From Acanthaster planci (taxonomy: Eukaryota; Echinodermata; Asteroidea; Valvatida; Acanthasteridae), in assembly GCF_001949145.1 (NCBI RefSeq), contig NW_019091369.1, forward strand, positions 1,570,191-1,601,587: 31,397 nt of DNA. The letters run 5' to 3'. Numbering within the stretch: the first letter of the stretch is position 1; each line of letters starts with the position of its first letter. The notes under the pieces are model-generated. The model had not been told where the DNA came from and did no database searches. It saw nothing but the letters and a program-made list of their open reading frames with translations. Position numbers and translations under genes: made by a program. Below, in pieces: positions 1 to 11,798 of this stretch.

Positions 1-61
1 TTACCCAGTTGATAAAGCAATGGCTACATGTAGTCTTACCCAGTTGATAAAGCAATGGCTA
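1..61. repeat. 35-bp tandem duplication
   Basis: TTACCCAGTTGATAAAGCAA begins at 1 and again at 36, each copy 26 bp identical, separated by a 9-bp CATGTAGTC linker. The array may extend left of the window. Confidence 0.85.
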
Positions 62-947
62 GTGTTGAGCCACCTCAACATGTGCACAAAAATTTTAATG
101 GGAATTTGTTGAGAAAATTACAAGTTCACAGGCTACTGACAATGTTGCTCTATGCTTCAAGGTATGGGTGTTTGGCTCAAGTGGGAAGAGCATGCTACAT
201 GTATCAACCAATTTATTAATTCATTTTACCTGATGGACACAAAGCTGATTTATGGTGAACAACATGTCCTAACACTCTTTACAATTTAAACCAAGTAATT
301 TCAGACACCTGCGCTAAGGGCCAGAACTGGACCAAGAGTGGGTGCAATTTACCTGGCAACGGAAGCTCCTTTGGTGAAAAATGCACATGGTACATGTAGA
401 CATGTACGTGTACATGTACATGCAGCTGGTTCCAAACAAAATGCAAGCATTGTAGTCACACTGCTACTGTACCGGTACCCAGTACATGTACATGAACCAA
501 CAAATAAACACTCCCCACCAATATGGCTCTTTTCAACCAATGAGCGGGTGCTTCTGCTCAAGGTGGACACATGTACGAGTAGCTCTTTATCACTGGCATA
601 CAAATCTGCACTTGTCTTTTCGCTGATGCCACTTTCATTCAATGCACATGTTGGTTGAATACATTGTCACAGTGTGAATCAGACATCTGATTATAAAAGC
701 CCCATCAACCGAAAATTAACCTTGGAGACCTCAATACATCTGTAGTTTGTTACACTGCACCACCATGACCACGGAGAAAGGTCTCCATGACTACATACAT
801 GTATATGTCATGTGAATGCATGGACCAGCAGGCTTAATGTATCGGTACATGTATACATGTGTATCGTCAGTCGTCACATGTATGTACATGACCAAGAACC
901 ATTCTAATAAATGCTGTCCAGAATGAGTTACATACATGTACAATGTA

Positions 948-976
948 TGTTCATGTACATGTACATGTACATGTAC
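948..976. repeat. TACATG microsatellite
   Basis: Consecutive ACATGT/TACATG hexamers (four and a half units). The hexamer is its own reverse complement in register, so the tract is a near-perfect palindrome able to form a cruciform. Confidence 0.85.
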
Positions 977-2654
977 ACATACCGGTATGTACTGGTAATG
1001 AAGCATGAATTCACTTCCACAAGGCACTCACACTGCAAGTGTAATTAAATTTAAGGCAGGGACAAACTCCAAATCAAACAGTGTAAGTTACATACATGTA
1101 CATACATATATGGAGGAAGGACTTTATGTACTGGTACAATGTAAGTACTTACATACATGTACATTGTAGGAACTCAACAATGTCCACATCCAATGTGTGC
1201 ACTGAAGATTAAATTATCATTGGATTTTCTAACAATAAGCTTAGAAATCCCAAACACCTTAAGTTTTGATGCTTAGTCATCCTCATGTGAGTATTACCCA
1301 CTTTCAGTTCCCGGTACATGTAGGAACACAGCTGCGATTCATTGCACATTTTCTACGCGTATACAGTACAAGAATTTGAGAACTCAAAGTTCTTTCCTCC
1401 CAAGTTCCCACTAATGCACCATCATCCTACAAAAATGGTGAATGGACTTTTTGGGGAAAGTTGACATTAGGACAACTCTGCACATTTGTAAATTGTCTAT
1501 CAGTTGGTTGATTGATTGATTCACAAAATTTCCCAAAACAGCCCTACAGTGATTTTTGTCCAGGGCTTGTGTTTGTGATGAAAATCACTGAAAGGGATGT
1601 CCATGATTGAGTTAGTGCACACGTGTACAAACCTGTTTAATGTACATGTACAATGCACTGGTATCTGGCATTTAGTGCACTGAAAAGGAGAAGCAGAATG
1701 GCACATTTGGCAGTTAAACAACAGCAGGAAAACCAAATTCTGATGTCAGAAGGTTTTTTGTTCGCGAAAAAAAGCATCTTACAGTGACAGTCACTCACAA
1801 AACAATGCTGTACATGTATGCTAATTTCTGCTTCCCTAGCTGTAAGCATCTGCAGTACTTGAGCACGTCAAGCCATCCACGCAGGTTATTGATCTTTCCA
1901 AATGCCCACCACTTATTTCCGATTGCATCTCCCATTTCTCTTACACTGGAAAAAAGCTTCCACTGCTGCTGCTGATTGCTGCAGATCTACATGTGCATGT
2001 GTCCCCATCCCTGGGGGCTTTGAGCCAGAACAAGTCACAAAGGTGTATCGTTTTCACAGTGTAGTGTATGACTTGACAAGCTTGCAGTCGCAGGTGCTAC
2101 AGACAGAAATAATGGCTTTCTGACATACCCTACATGTACATGTACCCGGTTTAGTACAAACATCTCCCTCACATGCAGGAATAGTGTAAGGTGAAGCACT
2201 GACCTGATGTACATGTATAGCATTAGTATGAAGGGAAAAAATCCCAATAGATACATGCACATGAATTTATCATTCGGTACATGTGCTTGATATCATGGAA
2301 AATCTCATCCATGCCTAAGGTCATCACATGCTAGATAAGATGGTTTTCATATTGGAATGACGCTCACTTGATACACTTGTACATGTACCATGGGACAAAG
2401 CAGTAAATGTAGCCATGTGCAGTATGGCATTTCATTTCTGAAAGATAAATTCCATTTTGTTTAAAAAATTGCATTTTCTTATATGAATAAAGTTGTCATT
2501 AAAGGCTTGTGGAAAATGATTTCAACAATATTTTTTCAATATTCAAATTATAAACCAGGAAAGCTTTGTGTACAACACTTCATCAATGGGAAAGCATCAA
2601 ATGAATAATACGCAAACAGTACTTGTACTTGGTGGGTGGGATGTGGGAAATAAA

Positions 2655-2703
2655 CATGTACATGTACAGGTGCATGTACATGTACATGTACTCACATGTA
2701 CTT
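2655..2703. repeat. TACATG microsatellite cluster
   Basis: Interrupted ACATGTACATGTAC tracts with GGTGCATGT interruptions. The apparent ORFs here (His-Val-His-Val or Met-Tyr-Met-Tyr runs) are translations of the repeat. Confidence 0.85.
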
Positions 2704-3335
2704 ACTGTACTGTACCATGTGCAGTGCATGTACATTATAATGTTGTACATGTCTATTACATGATCACTGTTTACTCCTATCAATTTAATTATGCCATATA
2801 GATCTGCAGAAGATAAACAGAACTTTGACCTTTCTCCTCATCACTTAAGGTCAAAGATGCAGTCTTGAAGGTTTTGCACACTCAACAATGGTGTTTTGTG
2901 GTCTGTGTACAAAGTACTGCTGGGCACTTTATTCCTATGAGTCATCCTGAAAGAGTTGAGATGAATATTTTAGTAAGTGTACAAGCCCTGTATGCGCCAA
3001 GTACATGTACAACTTTATCTTGAGTACAGGTACAGTACCTGGATAATTTATAGTCCATTATCAAATATCGCTATTTAAATACACTGCAAAACAGCCCATT
3101 CCCTGAAAAAGGACCCATATTTCGCATTGCATAAATTTACAAGGACATCTACCGGTAGTACAATACACATGTACATGTGGTCACTTGCCACTACCAAACT
3201 TGTCATTTCAACAATATTTTTCATTCTCCTTTTTTAATATTTCTGGTGTGAAGCAATAACCACTTGCAGTTTACTGTACATTAGATTTGAATATGTGGAA
3301 TGAATTCTGTATTTAATGTACCAGTCCATGAGAGT

Positions 3336-3463
3336 CTACATGTACATGTATATACAACGTATTTGAGGTACATGTACATGTACTTGTATACATGTACATG
3401 TACCGGTACATGGCGGACACAATAGGAGGGCACTGCTAATGAACATGTACATGTACTGGTACA
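3336..3463. repeat. TACATG microsatellite cluster with CCGGTA unit
   Basis: At least four ACATGTACATGTAC tracts separated by short unique segments, one joined to TACCGGTACATG. This is the densest such cluster in the window. Confidence 0.8.
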
Positions 3464-4231
3464 GTGTATTGGTTTGGGTAAAATCTTTCTTTTTACTCCA
3501 AATTTACCCACCTCAAACAGAGCCCTCGTTTTGTTGCACTGTACATGCCGTTGATTTACCAGTATACATGTATTTAACTGTCACTAAAGTTGGAAAGCTA
3601 AGAAATAATGAGAAAACCTTCCAGATTCCCAAGACATAAAGCACAGCCTCTATCCGACCTTCCTGATCAATTCTGTTGTAATTAATTTATGAGGCAGACC
3701 AGCTTGACTTGTTATGACTGGTATGGTGAAAATGTAACACCTTCCCAATCACCCAATGTAATTACATAGCGGTGGATGGTACAGCCCAAGTGTTGTTAAA
3801 GTGAAAATTTCAATTCTTTGGCTACACCTACACGTACATGGATTCTGACTCAAAGGCTGAAGTGTACTGGTTCAATGATCCTGAAATCGCACAATTGCCT
3901 TTGTGAAATGTGACAACAGATCAAACATAAACAGATTTTTTTTCTCTTAAAGTCATCTCCTGGATTTACACAGAAAATTTCAACTCAAAAAATTTCAGCA
4001 AATACCCGGTACTGACTAAATATATTTTTCATTTACCATAGGGTGAGCTTTTCAGAGGACCACACATAAACTCCAACCACCTGTCAGGGGGATATTTTGA
4101 AATTTACAAAGGAAAGAAAAAATGGGAATTACCTTTTCTTCTGCATGTGTACATGTGTGCCATTGATAAGAGAATCTACCCAAAATATTATCCCTCATGT
4201 CTGTTGAAAAAATACACTTTTCTATTTTTAT

Positions 4232-4381
4232 GAGTGTTTTCAAAACAAGTGGATTCAGCTTAGACTTCCGTTTCGCTGGTTTTAGTCAGAGCTTGAACAT
4301 GTGGTTTTGAATGCCCTTTCAAAATGGCTGGAACCAGCAAAACTAAAATCTAAGACGAATCCACTCGTTTCGAAAACGCTC
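4232..4381. mobile_element. MITE-like foldback element (150 bp)
   Basis: The left arm begins GAGTGTTTTCAAAACAAGTG and the right arm, read on the other strand, GAGCGTTTTCGAAACGAGTG. Homology continues for about 50 bp per arm (GGATTC, CTTAGA, GCTGGTT). Mismatches are mainly C/T and G/A at CpG, as expected of methylated decay. TAT flanks both ends (4229-4231, 4382-4384). Confidence 0.72.
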
Positions 4382-4680
4382 TATGTCAAGCTGCTGCATG
4401 GATCCATGACAGGATGGTTACTTAAAAATTTCCAAATATGAAACTGGACATGTGACAGCTGGTTTGGTATTTCCACCCCTTATCTACACTCTGATCCTAC
4501 TTTAATCCTTCTGATGAATTGCTCAGGAAGTGCAATGTACATGTACGTAATGTAAAAAGACTGTATAGATTTCTGACATTTACTGGTACATTTAAATAAT
4601 TAGATTACTGTTTCCTACAAACGAAGAGGGTACAAACCAATACCAGGACAAACAAAATTACAACAAAATATTAAATATTT

Positions 4681-5175
4681 GCTCTGTTCTGCACAGCTAA
4701 TCATTTTGAGTTACTACTTTGACCAGGCCAAGTTATATGTTCCCCGGTAATTATCCCTGTAAGTCATGATTCTCCATGGGATCCACATGTGGTGAAGTGT
4801 ACACGTACTGCTCACTCCCCAGTGGTGCTGGCGTAGAGAGAGGTTGAGCCCACCTGAAAGCCGTTAGTGACAGTGCCCACACAGTTTAAATTGCTCATGT
4901 TCAAATCATGCATATTTCCTCACATAAAGATCTGTTCTGAGTAGCTTATCATTTGGAGTACCGGTCGACATTTTTCCCAGGCCAAGTTTTCGTTACTGTT
5001 CCCCAGTAATTATTTTTGCAAGTCATGACTCTCCATGGGATCCACATGTGGAAAGGGGACATGTACATTCCCAGTGCTGACGGCGTCAAGAGAGGTTGAG
5101 CCCACCTGAAAGCCATCGTATCCACCCAACTTACATCATGTACATGTACATTGCCCATGTTCAAATCATGCACAC
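4681..5175. repeat. Diverged ~248-bp tandem duplication
   Basis: Copy one (4681-4928) and copy two (4929-5175) share, in order, TCTGTTCTG, CAGGCCAAGTT, GTTCCCC-GTAATTAT, CTCCATGGGATCCACATGTG, GAGAGGTTGAGCCCACCTGA and GTTCAAATCATGCA. Differences are spread evenly, so the duplication is not recent. Copy two has gained extra TACATG units. Confidence 0.85.
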
Positions 5176-6063
5176 TATACATGTAAATCCACACAAGTGC
5201 ATTCATGACTACCGGTAAATTCCCAATCCCAAATCATAGGTTCATCTTTGTCTCATGCTTCGTCTCTGACACTGAAAGAACTTGTCGGCCTGTAAATGTT
5301 CAGTCTAAAGGGAAAACTGCCATGGTCTGGTTGATAGCAAACACTTCAACGCTCATAGCAAAACATGATTTTTTTTTCACTTGGCTACAAGCTCCAAAGC
5401 CAGAGGGGAAACATCAAGAGAAGTCAGTGACAGGGATAAAGCCACAATTTGTAACCACCAACAGTTGTCAGACCATCTGTCACAATACACATTTGCCTGT
5501 TTACACTGAACAGTGTAACCCTGATTTACAGTTACACTGTCAAAAACCTCCATATATAGATAGCTCTGACAGAACACAATTTACAATGATTTTGTAAAAT
5601 GAAAATAGCAAACACAGGTAACTTGCCAAAGTTTAACAATAGGCCTTGCCCTCTCAGCAACATGTAAGTGAAGAAATTCTAACACTGTGGTTCTTGGTAT
5701 TGTACTGTCTGACACCCTCAATGTTTATTGCACATGTAACTAGGACTTTGAGAAAAACAAGGAAATTCCAATCTTTTTCAAGACTTTGTACATTTTTCAA
5801 TTTTTAATGGCATGAGTGTGAAGTGAAAAATGAGGAAATCAGAAGATCCGGGGAAAATTTGCATGCCTGCCCTCAGGAAATGCAGTCGCTCAGCCATGAA
5901 TCCTGCAAACTGTAAAGTAATGCACCTGTTTCAGGTATCACTATTCAGATACACCTGTTTAACAAATACACCTTCATGTACATGCACATGTACCGGTAAC
6001 TTTAAAGATGTCATTTCTAAATTCTTGGTCATGCCTGTTCAAAATGTTGAACTGAATGAGTAG

Positions 6064-6092
6064 CTACATGTACATACATGTACATGTACCTG
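6064..6092. repeat. TACATG microsatellite
   Basis: ACATGTACATACATGTACATGTACC run in otherwise unannotated DNA. Confidence 0.75.
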
Positions 6093-6525
6093 TACTTTTC
6101 ACTTTCAAACCAATTTCCTACAGAAAAGTTCTGTTAAAGTTTTAGCATGACTCAAACGGCTAAACACAGCCGTATTGATACTGGTATGAAATCATGAATA
6201 TCTTCCTGACATTCAAAATGTTGAACTTTTGACATTGCTTCCAACAATGCACTCTATTAGAACTGAAGGACTCTTTTATGCAGGAAGCCGCACCTTCCAT
6301 TTGAACAAAGCAGCTCGTCACTGTACTAGCACATCTTTCAAGCAACAGAAGAATTTTTCATGACATAAGTTGAACTCTGGAACTCGACTGTCAACATGGC
6401 CGACATGTAAACTGTTCAAATAAAAACAGGTTTTACAAACTGTGTTGCCCAATTGATGTCCATATCTAATCATTTTACCAACTGATGCCCCCACAAATTA
6501 GCTCTACGTATAAAAGTATGTACCC

Positions 6526-6562
6526 TACATGTACGTACATGTACATGTACAATGTACATGTA
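6526..6562. repeat. TACATG microsatellite
   Basis: ACATGTACGTACATGTACATGTACAATGTACATGTA-type tract, interrupted by one CG-containing unit. Confidence 0.75.
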
Positions 6563-7828
6563 TGGACTTACACTGTTGGCCTAACAGTGCCGTGTCCTTG
6601 GACTAGATTTTATGTAAGAATTGCAAACTGAGCAAAGTAAATAAAAGGCTTTATTCAGTATTTACTTCTATGCAAATGCTTACATGTAGCCTACAGTCTG
6701 ATGGGAAAGTTTTTTCAAACCCTAACAGTCCCAAATCCTCCAATTTCAAAACGATTTTACATACACACTTGGGGGTTAGGGTTAAATAACACCAGGTGAA
6801 TATTGTTCAAATATTCTAGGCCACTACTTTCATAAATGAATGAAGCAAAAACTTGTGTTTTCGAATATATTACACTGTGCCATGTTGGGTATGCCCCTCT
6901 ATACATGCAGATCAAAATTAAAAAATATGTATATTCCAATACTTTACGAAGTGAATTTGTCTTCAGCGAAGGATATAGGGGGCAAAAAAGACCTTTCCAC
7001 CATTTTTAAGTCTCAACACAAGTGTAGAGTTTCCTAATTTCAAAAGTCAACCTTTCTTACAGACTTTCACCAGAAAGTTGGCCTTACATGTGTATTATTG
7101 AATTGATAAACTTCAAACTCATATTTTTAAATAGGTAGGACTAAATCACCTTGAAAGCAATGGTCATAAAAATCATATGAGAAGACTAAAGTGTCTTTAA
7201 ATGTAACTTCCTAAGTTTAAAATGCAGTCTTTGGAAATGGTGCACTAAATCCGGAAGAGGAACCCCTAAATCAGTAAACTGTACAGCCCAGACATTGCTT
7301 AGATTTCAAACAAACTGTAATTTTTTTACCTCAACGCATGAGATCTGTAAATTTTGCCATGAAATGTTGAAAGACTATCCTAATAAAAAAGTGAGAGGTG
7401 GTTAAGTAACATGAAAAACATAATCTACAGATACACACTCAGTGAAATGGATGATGTACGTCTACATGTATGGATATGTAACATCTACCCGGTCTGGACA
7501 AAATCAACATTTCAAATTATGACCAGCTGACATGGCTGACCAGATGTGAAACTATCAAAAATACAGCCCCAGAGGTTTTTTCACACAGCCAATCTCAGGT
7601 AGCGGGGAAGTCTTTTATTACATTTACTGTAATACTCGACAGCTTCAAAATGTCCACGGTACACCGATCATGAGGAAGGAAGTGGAGTAAAAGAACTCTC
7701 AATCTCTGTAATGCCTGTGAACACCTGTTCACCCATCGCATGATGCTGCATGGAGAGGATACATGGGTGCGATTCCCATTGGGTCAACCTGGTCAAATTC
7801 CCACCGAAATTCACCACCAAAATCTTAC

Positions 7829-7880
7829 CTTGCAATACAGCTCTTGTGTGGACATCTCGGTATCTTCCTCCTTTGATCAT
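7829..7880 (-). other. Weak candidate first coding exon
   Basis: On the minus strand an ATG at 7880-7878, preceded by an in-frame stop 12 codons upstream (TGA), encodes MIKGGRYRDVHTRAVLQ. It ends at a strong donor AAG|GTAAGA. The peptide is basic and looks coding, but I do not recognise it and found no matching second exon in 1-7800. Several short upstream ATGs precede it. It may be chance. Confidence 0.22.
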
Positions 7881-10800
7881 GGAAACATTCTCATTCCGGG
7901 TTTTCAATGGTTTTCATGATTTGTAAACGGGATCACGGAAAACAATGTTATCAGGCAGGGTACGCCTACACATCAGCCCAGACTATAACGGCCGGCCATT
8001 CGCGTAGTGATTGTTTAAATTAACGTGTAGATTGTGAAAAGATTGTGCTTGCAAATTACTGAAATAAGTCATACAGTGAGTCTCCTCTTTCATGAATTCC
8101 ATTTAGGTCACAATGTAGTTGATTTTAGCCACACTTTTATTTATTAAGTGAGATCCAGAGTCACTAACTTGTAACTTTCGCATTGTACCCAACTACAAGC
8201 TTAAATGAATCAGCACAATTGGCCAAAAATGCGAGCACATGCAAGGGGCAAAGGGCACGTGACCGTCAGACCCGGACCCAACATTAACAAAAAGTGTAAA
8301 ATCATTATCATCACTAACGCATATCACACTTACGCCATCAAGTTGAATTCATTATGTAGAATTATATTTTGTTTACGTTACTGATTTTGAAAATGTTTGG
8401 ATATTTTGACTGGTGATGATAAATTTGTTTGGAATGCAGGCTACAAATTTCCTGTCACACATGAATCAGTATGATACGCATAGAGCTTGCTGGTTATAAA
8501 TTACGCGTGCTACCAAGGTAACCAATGCTATTTGTCTTGAACTGAATTACCAGGTGTGGTCGTAGTGTTATGGGTGTGGTTTTCTGTTGCTGTGGTTGCT
8601 ATGTCATCTCGTACAGTCTCACACTCATCCTCGTCTGGTCTCAAAGAACTCCACATTGTTAAAGGGGCTGTGCGATTAATCTGTCTTAGTTTATACAATT
8701 TAATTTTCCATTCTTATAGAAATAATTATATGAAACGATGTGACGTCCAATGTGGTGAACTTGATCGACTCGTGCACTTCTTTAATCATTTAAAATGATT
8801 TCCATACTTTGCCGGAACTGAGGGCGCTTCTTCTGTGATGTCATCCTAGGAATTAACTCTTCCAGGATTTTCTATTCAAACTGACTGCTCATCGATAATT
8901 ATTCTTTGTGATAAAGGTTTGCCCACTGGATTACTTCCATGTATGACACAATGCACGACTTCAAAATATACCGAATGCGACGAAGTTTAAATTTTTTTGT
9001 TGATATAGTGGTGTTTTTGAAGGGTTCACCCAGAATAAAAACGCATTTTGTTCATGAATGATGGGCATTCGTATCAGCACGTATAAGGAAAGGCTTAAAT
9101 CTTTTTGGAATGGCAAAAGCAAAACAAAAATTAATTAATTAATGGGGTAAAATAGGACAAAGACATGCCATAAAAGATGGCGTCAACCTGCCATTTTTTT
9201 AAATTTTAGGTCGGGTGACCGGTAAAAGCCATGCCCACCTTTCACCACGTATGCCCAGTACTGTGATACGCTTCTGTACGGGACCACTCTTCTGCCCATT
9301 CATTTTGTGTTACTCTTTTAAAATGTTTAGAGCTGCGCATGTTGCTTCTAAGTTCTAGAAAAATCTGTCCCCTGTCAGTGTCAGCATTCTTTAGCATCAC
9401 TTTCCGGGCTAACAAAATGTCAACGTGTTAGGAAATAACTTCAGCGATTAATTTCTTCCTGAACGGAAATGACAGTGCTCGCAGCTAGCAAAGCGTGGAA
9501 TGGGCGGGTACTACTCACTCACTGCTACTTTGTAGTAGGCCTAGGGACTTTGTGGGGATAACGCGAACTAAAGAACACCCTTCAAGTTATGGCGTGCCGT
9601 CCTCGCTCGACCCCTTGCCCACCTGCCTTCGTTTTGTTAGGCATGTATGACGCGCATACCCTGAGAGCAATGGTCATGGTGTAATGATGGACCCAATGGG
9701 GACATGGTTACTTCATTCCCTTTTCTACCACACTTCCCCTCCCCTTGGAAGTGGAAAGGGTGAAAATGTGTTTATATTTCGTCCGCTTATTGACGGCACC
9801 CAGCTGTGCGGATGTTCCTATCACTAACCCTCACACAGGTTCTCCTACTTTGAAGCTCGAAATGAACGCAACCTTTATACAAGAAGATCATGGTTTCGCC
9901 AAAACTGCTTAATGACACCAAGGAGGAGGCATGTACAAAATCATAGGTGAAAGTCCACATCGACGATCTCAGACATGAGCATTAACTGGAGAGAAACCGA
10001 GGGTGGAGGATGAGGTTATTACGGACCAGTGCTGCGAAACTCTTTTCGGCGGGGGCGCGCTCAGATGAAGCCGCAAGGAGAGCTGTTACATGTAAACTAT
10101 GATACAAAAGTTTTAGAATCTGAACATGAAACTGTTTTCCATTGCTCCTTAGGCATTTCGAAGTCTCCAACAATTTGCTTGAGTTGTATTCACTGGCGTA
10201 TCCAGGGTGAGGGGAGGGTACAACCTGTCACCCTGGCCCGAGTGATGTTTGCACTACGCCGCTAGTTATATTCAATGGCGTTCTTGCAGTATTTATCAAA
10301 TTGTGCATGGAAGTTGCACTACCAAATGGGACGATCGACCACCTGAAGGTATGTGCATGAAACTTTTGAAATTTTGAATTTGCGTGGGGTTTTGGACTTT
10401 GAATTCTGTGTCTACCAAACTAATGATGACGCGGCTCAACACTCCTACCCTTTCACTGGGACTGCAAAGAAAACTTAACGGTGCTCCGAAAGACCGCCCT
10501 CTCACGGCGCTAGTAAGCACAGGGCTTCACGTTATTATATTGAAGCTCAGTGAGTACAAATTACAATTACTACTCCGGAGGGAAAAACAAAAACAAAGCT
10601 GAACTTGCGACAGAGGAAACTTTATGTGCTGGCATGCATTTTTTTTGTTGAGCATGGCGACCGTGAAATATTTGCCCAAAACTGGACTGAGCTAGAGGCT
10701 TTGGCTTCTTCCGACAGTCCTGGCCACGGCCTTCCGGTGATCGCTTTCGGGGCCTAGGACGAGTCTGTTTTGTGCAAATATCATGGACCAATTCACTCAA

Positions 10801-11062
10801 AATAAAAAATGGATTGACGACAGGACAATAATTTAAATTTTGTCTGAGAAACTCCAGCAATGTTGGCTAGCCCTGAACTTTGATTTTACGGTTCCAACAG
10901 GGCTTGAATTAGTTAGGGGCAAGTTGGCAACATTTGCTGTGGCTTCTGCCACATGTACACTACGTTACGGACGGTGCATATATTTTGATGTCCTACGCGT
11001 ATACGTGCCAGCTACCGACAAGCAGTGCGCCCTCTACATCTATTATCCCCACGTCCATCTAT
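7881..11062. other. No gene recognised
   Basis: TACATG tracts nearly vanish here and composition is slightly more GC-rich from about 9200 to 11050. A CACGTGACC E-box-like word lies near 8256. No coding exon, RNA gene or complete transposon was recognised. Confidence 0.45.
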
Positions 11063-11172
11063 NNNNNNNNNNNNNNNNNNNNNNNNNNNNNNNNNNNNNN
11101 NNNNNNNNNNNNNNNNNNNNNNNNNNNNNNNNNNNNNNNNNNNNNNNNNNNNNNNNNNNNNNNNNNNNNNNN
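11063..11172. other. Assembly gap (110 N)
   Basis: Run of undetermined bases; open frames reported across it are meaningless. A further single N is at 18691. Confidence 1.
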
Positions 11173-11532
11173 ATTATTCCCACAAAACAAAATCCCCCCC
11201 AAAAAGTGATTTATCCGACGTCTGATTGCAGCCATTTTTCAAGTGGCAACCCTCAACTTTCTCGGGCACTTAGGACCATTTTTCAACCGTAGTTTTCAGA
11301 CCTTCTGCCCTCATATGAAAGCTCAAAGACCCAGGGAGTTGATCCTGGCAACGATTAACACAATCTCTCCATTTTGGGGGCCAAACAATCTCCTTTTGCA
11401 AAAGATAGTGTGGGGGCACTTTTAATGCTAATGAGCTGGTCAGAAATTCTCACTTGAATTTGTGGTCTGCACCCATGAGCTCTCTATGCAAGTTACCGTT
11501 TCCAGCAGATTAGCACAACTGAACACATCATA

Positions 11533-11796
11533 AAGAGCACCTCTAAAAAAGTTTTCGCAGATTTTATCTGTTCAGTGTCATTTATCTTCAGAGCTCAACT
11601 ACAACAAGCTAAAACTGCTGTTTTCTGTTCATGCCAAGATGCGAATTCTGAATGTAAATTGCATCATTCGCAGAAAACCAAGAAAACGAGGGAACCTTCG
11701 CCCTGTGTTCGTGGTGGATAAACCTTCTATATGCTGAATAAATATTTACTTGAATAGATAAAATCAGAGAAACATGTTTTCCTTAGAGGTGCTCTT
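11533..11796. mobile_element. MITE-like element with TA duplications (264 bp)
   Basis: The left end AAGAGCACCTCTAA (from 11533) and right end TTAGAGGTGCTCTT (to 11796) are exact inverted repeats. Inverted similarity continues inward (GATTTTATCTG / GATAAAATC). TA flanks both sides (11531-11532, 11797-11798), as for Tc1/mariner-derived MITEs. It is non-coding. Confidence 0.75.
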
Positions 11797-11798
11797 TA

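Larger units (their letters stand above)
62..4228. other. No gene recognised
   Basis: Only short frames, many made of translated TACATG repeats. No splice-supported homologous exon was recognised on either strand. A pair of CTTTGACCT / AAGGTCAAAG half-sites at 2823-2831 and 2847-2856 is the only regulatory-looking word pair, and it may be chance. Confidence 0.5.
5176..7828. other. No gene recognised
   Basis: AT-rich DNA with scattered TACATG tracts. The 130-codon frame at 5205-5597 has no recognisable domain. An 8-bp-arm palindrome (5501-5518) with a third arm nearby (5531) is present. If the candidate exon at 7829-7880 is real, this would be its downstream intron. Confidence 0.45.

Noticed and set aside
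338-1027. Open frames on both strands rich in His/Val or Met/Tyr
   Set aside because: They are translations of TACATG microsatellites and have no domain or splice support.
5205-5597. 130-codon plus-strand frame
   Set aside because: No recognisable domain, no exon-like ends, and composition matches the surrounding non-coding DNA.
10840-11292. 150-codon frame
   Set aside because: It runs through the 110-base N gap.
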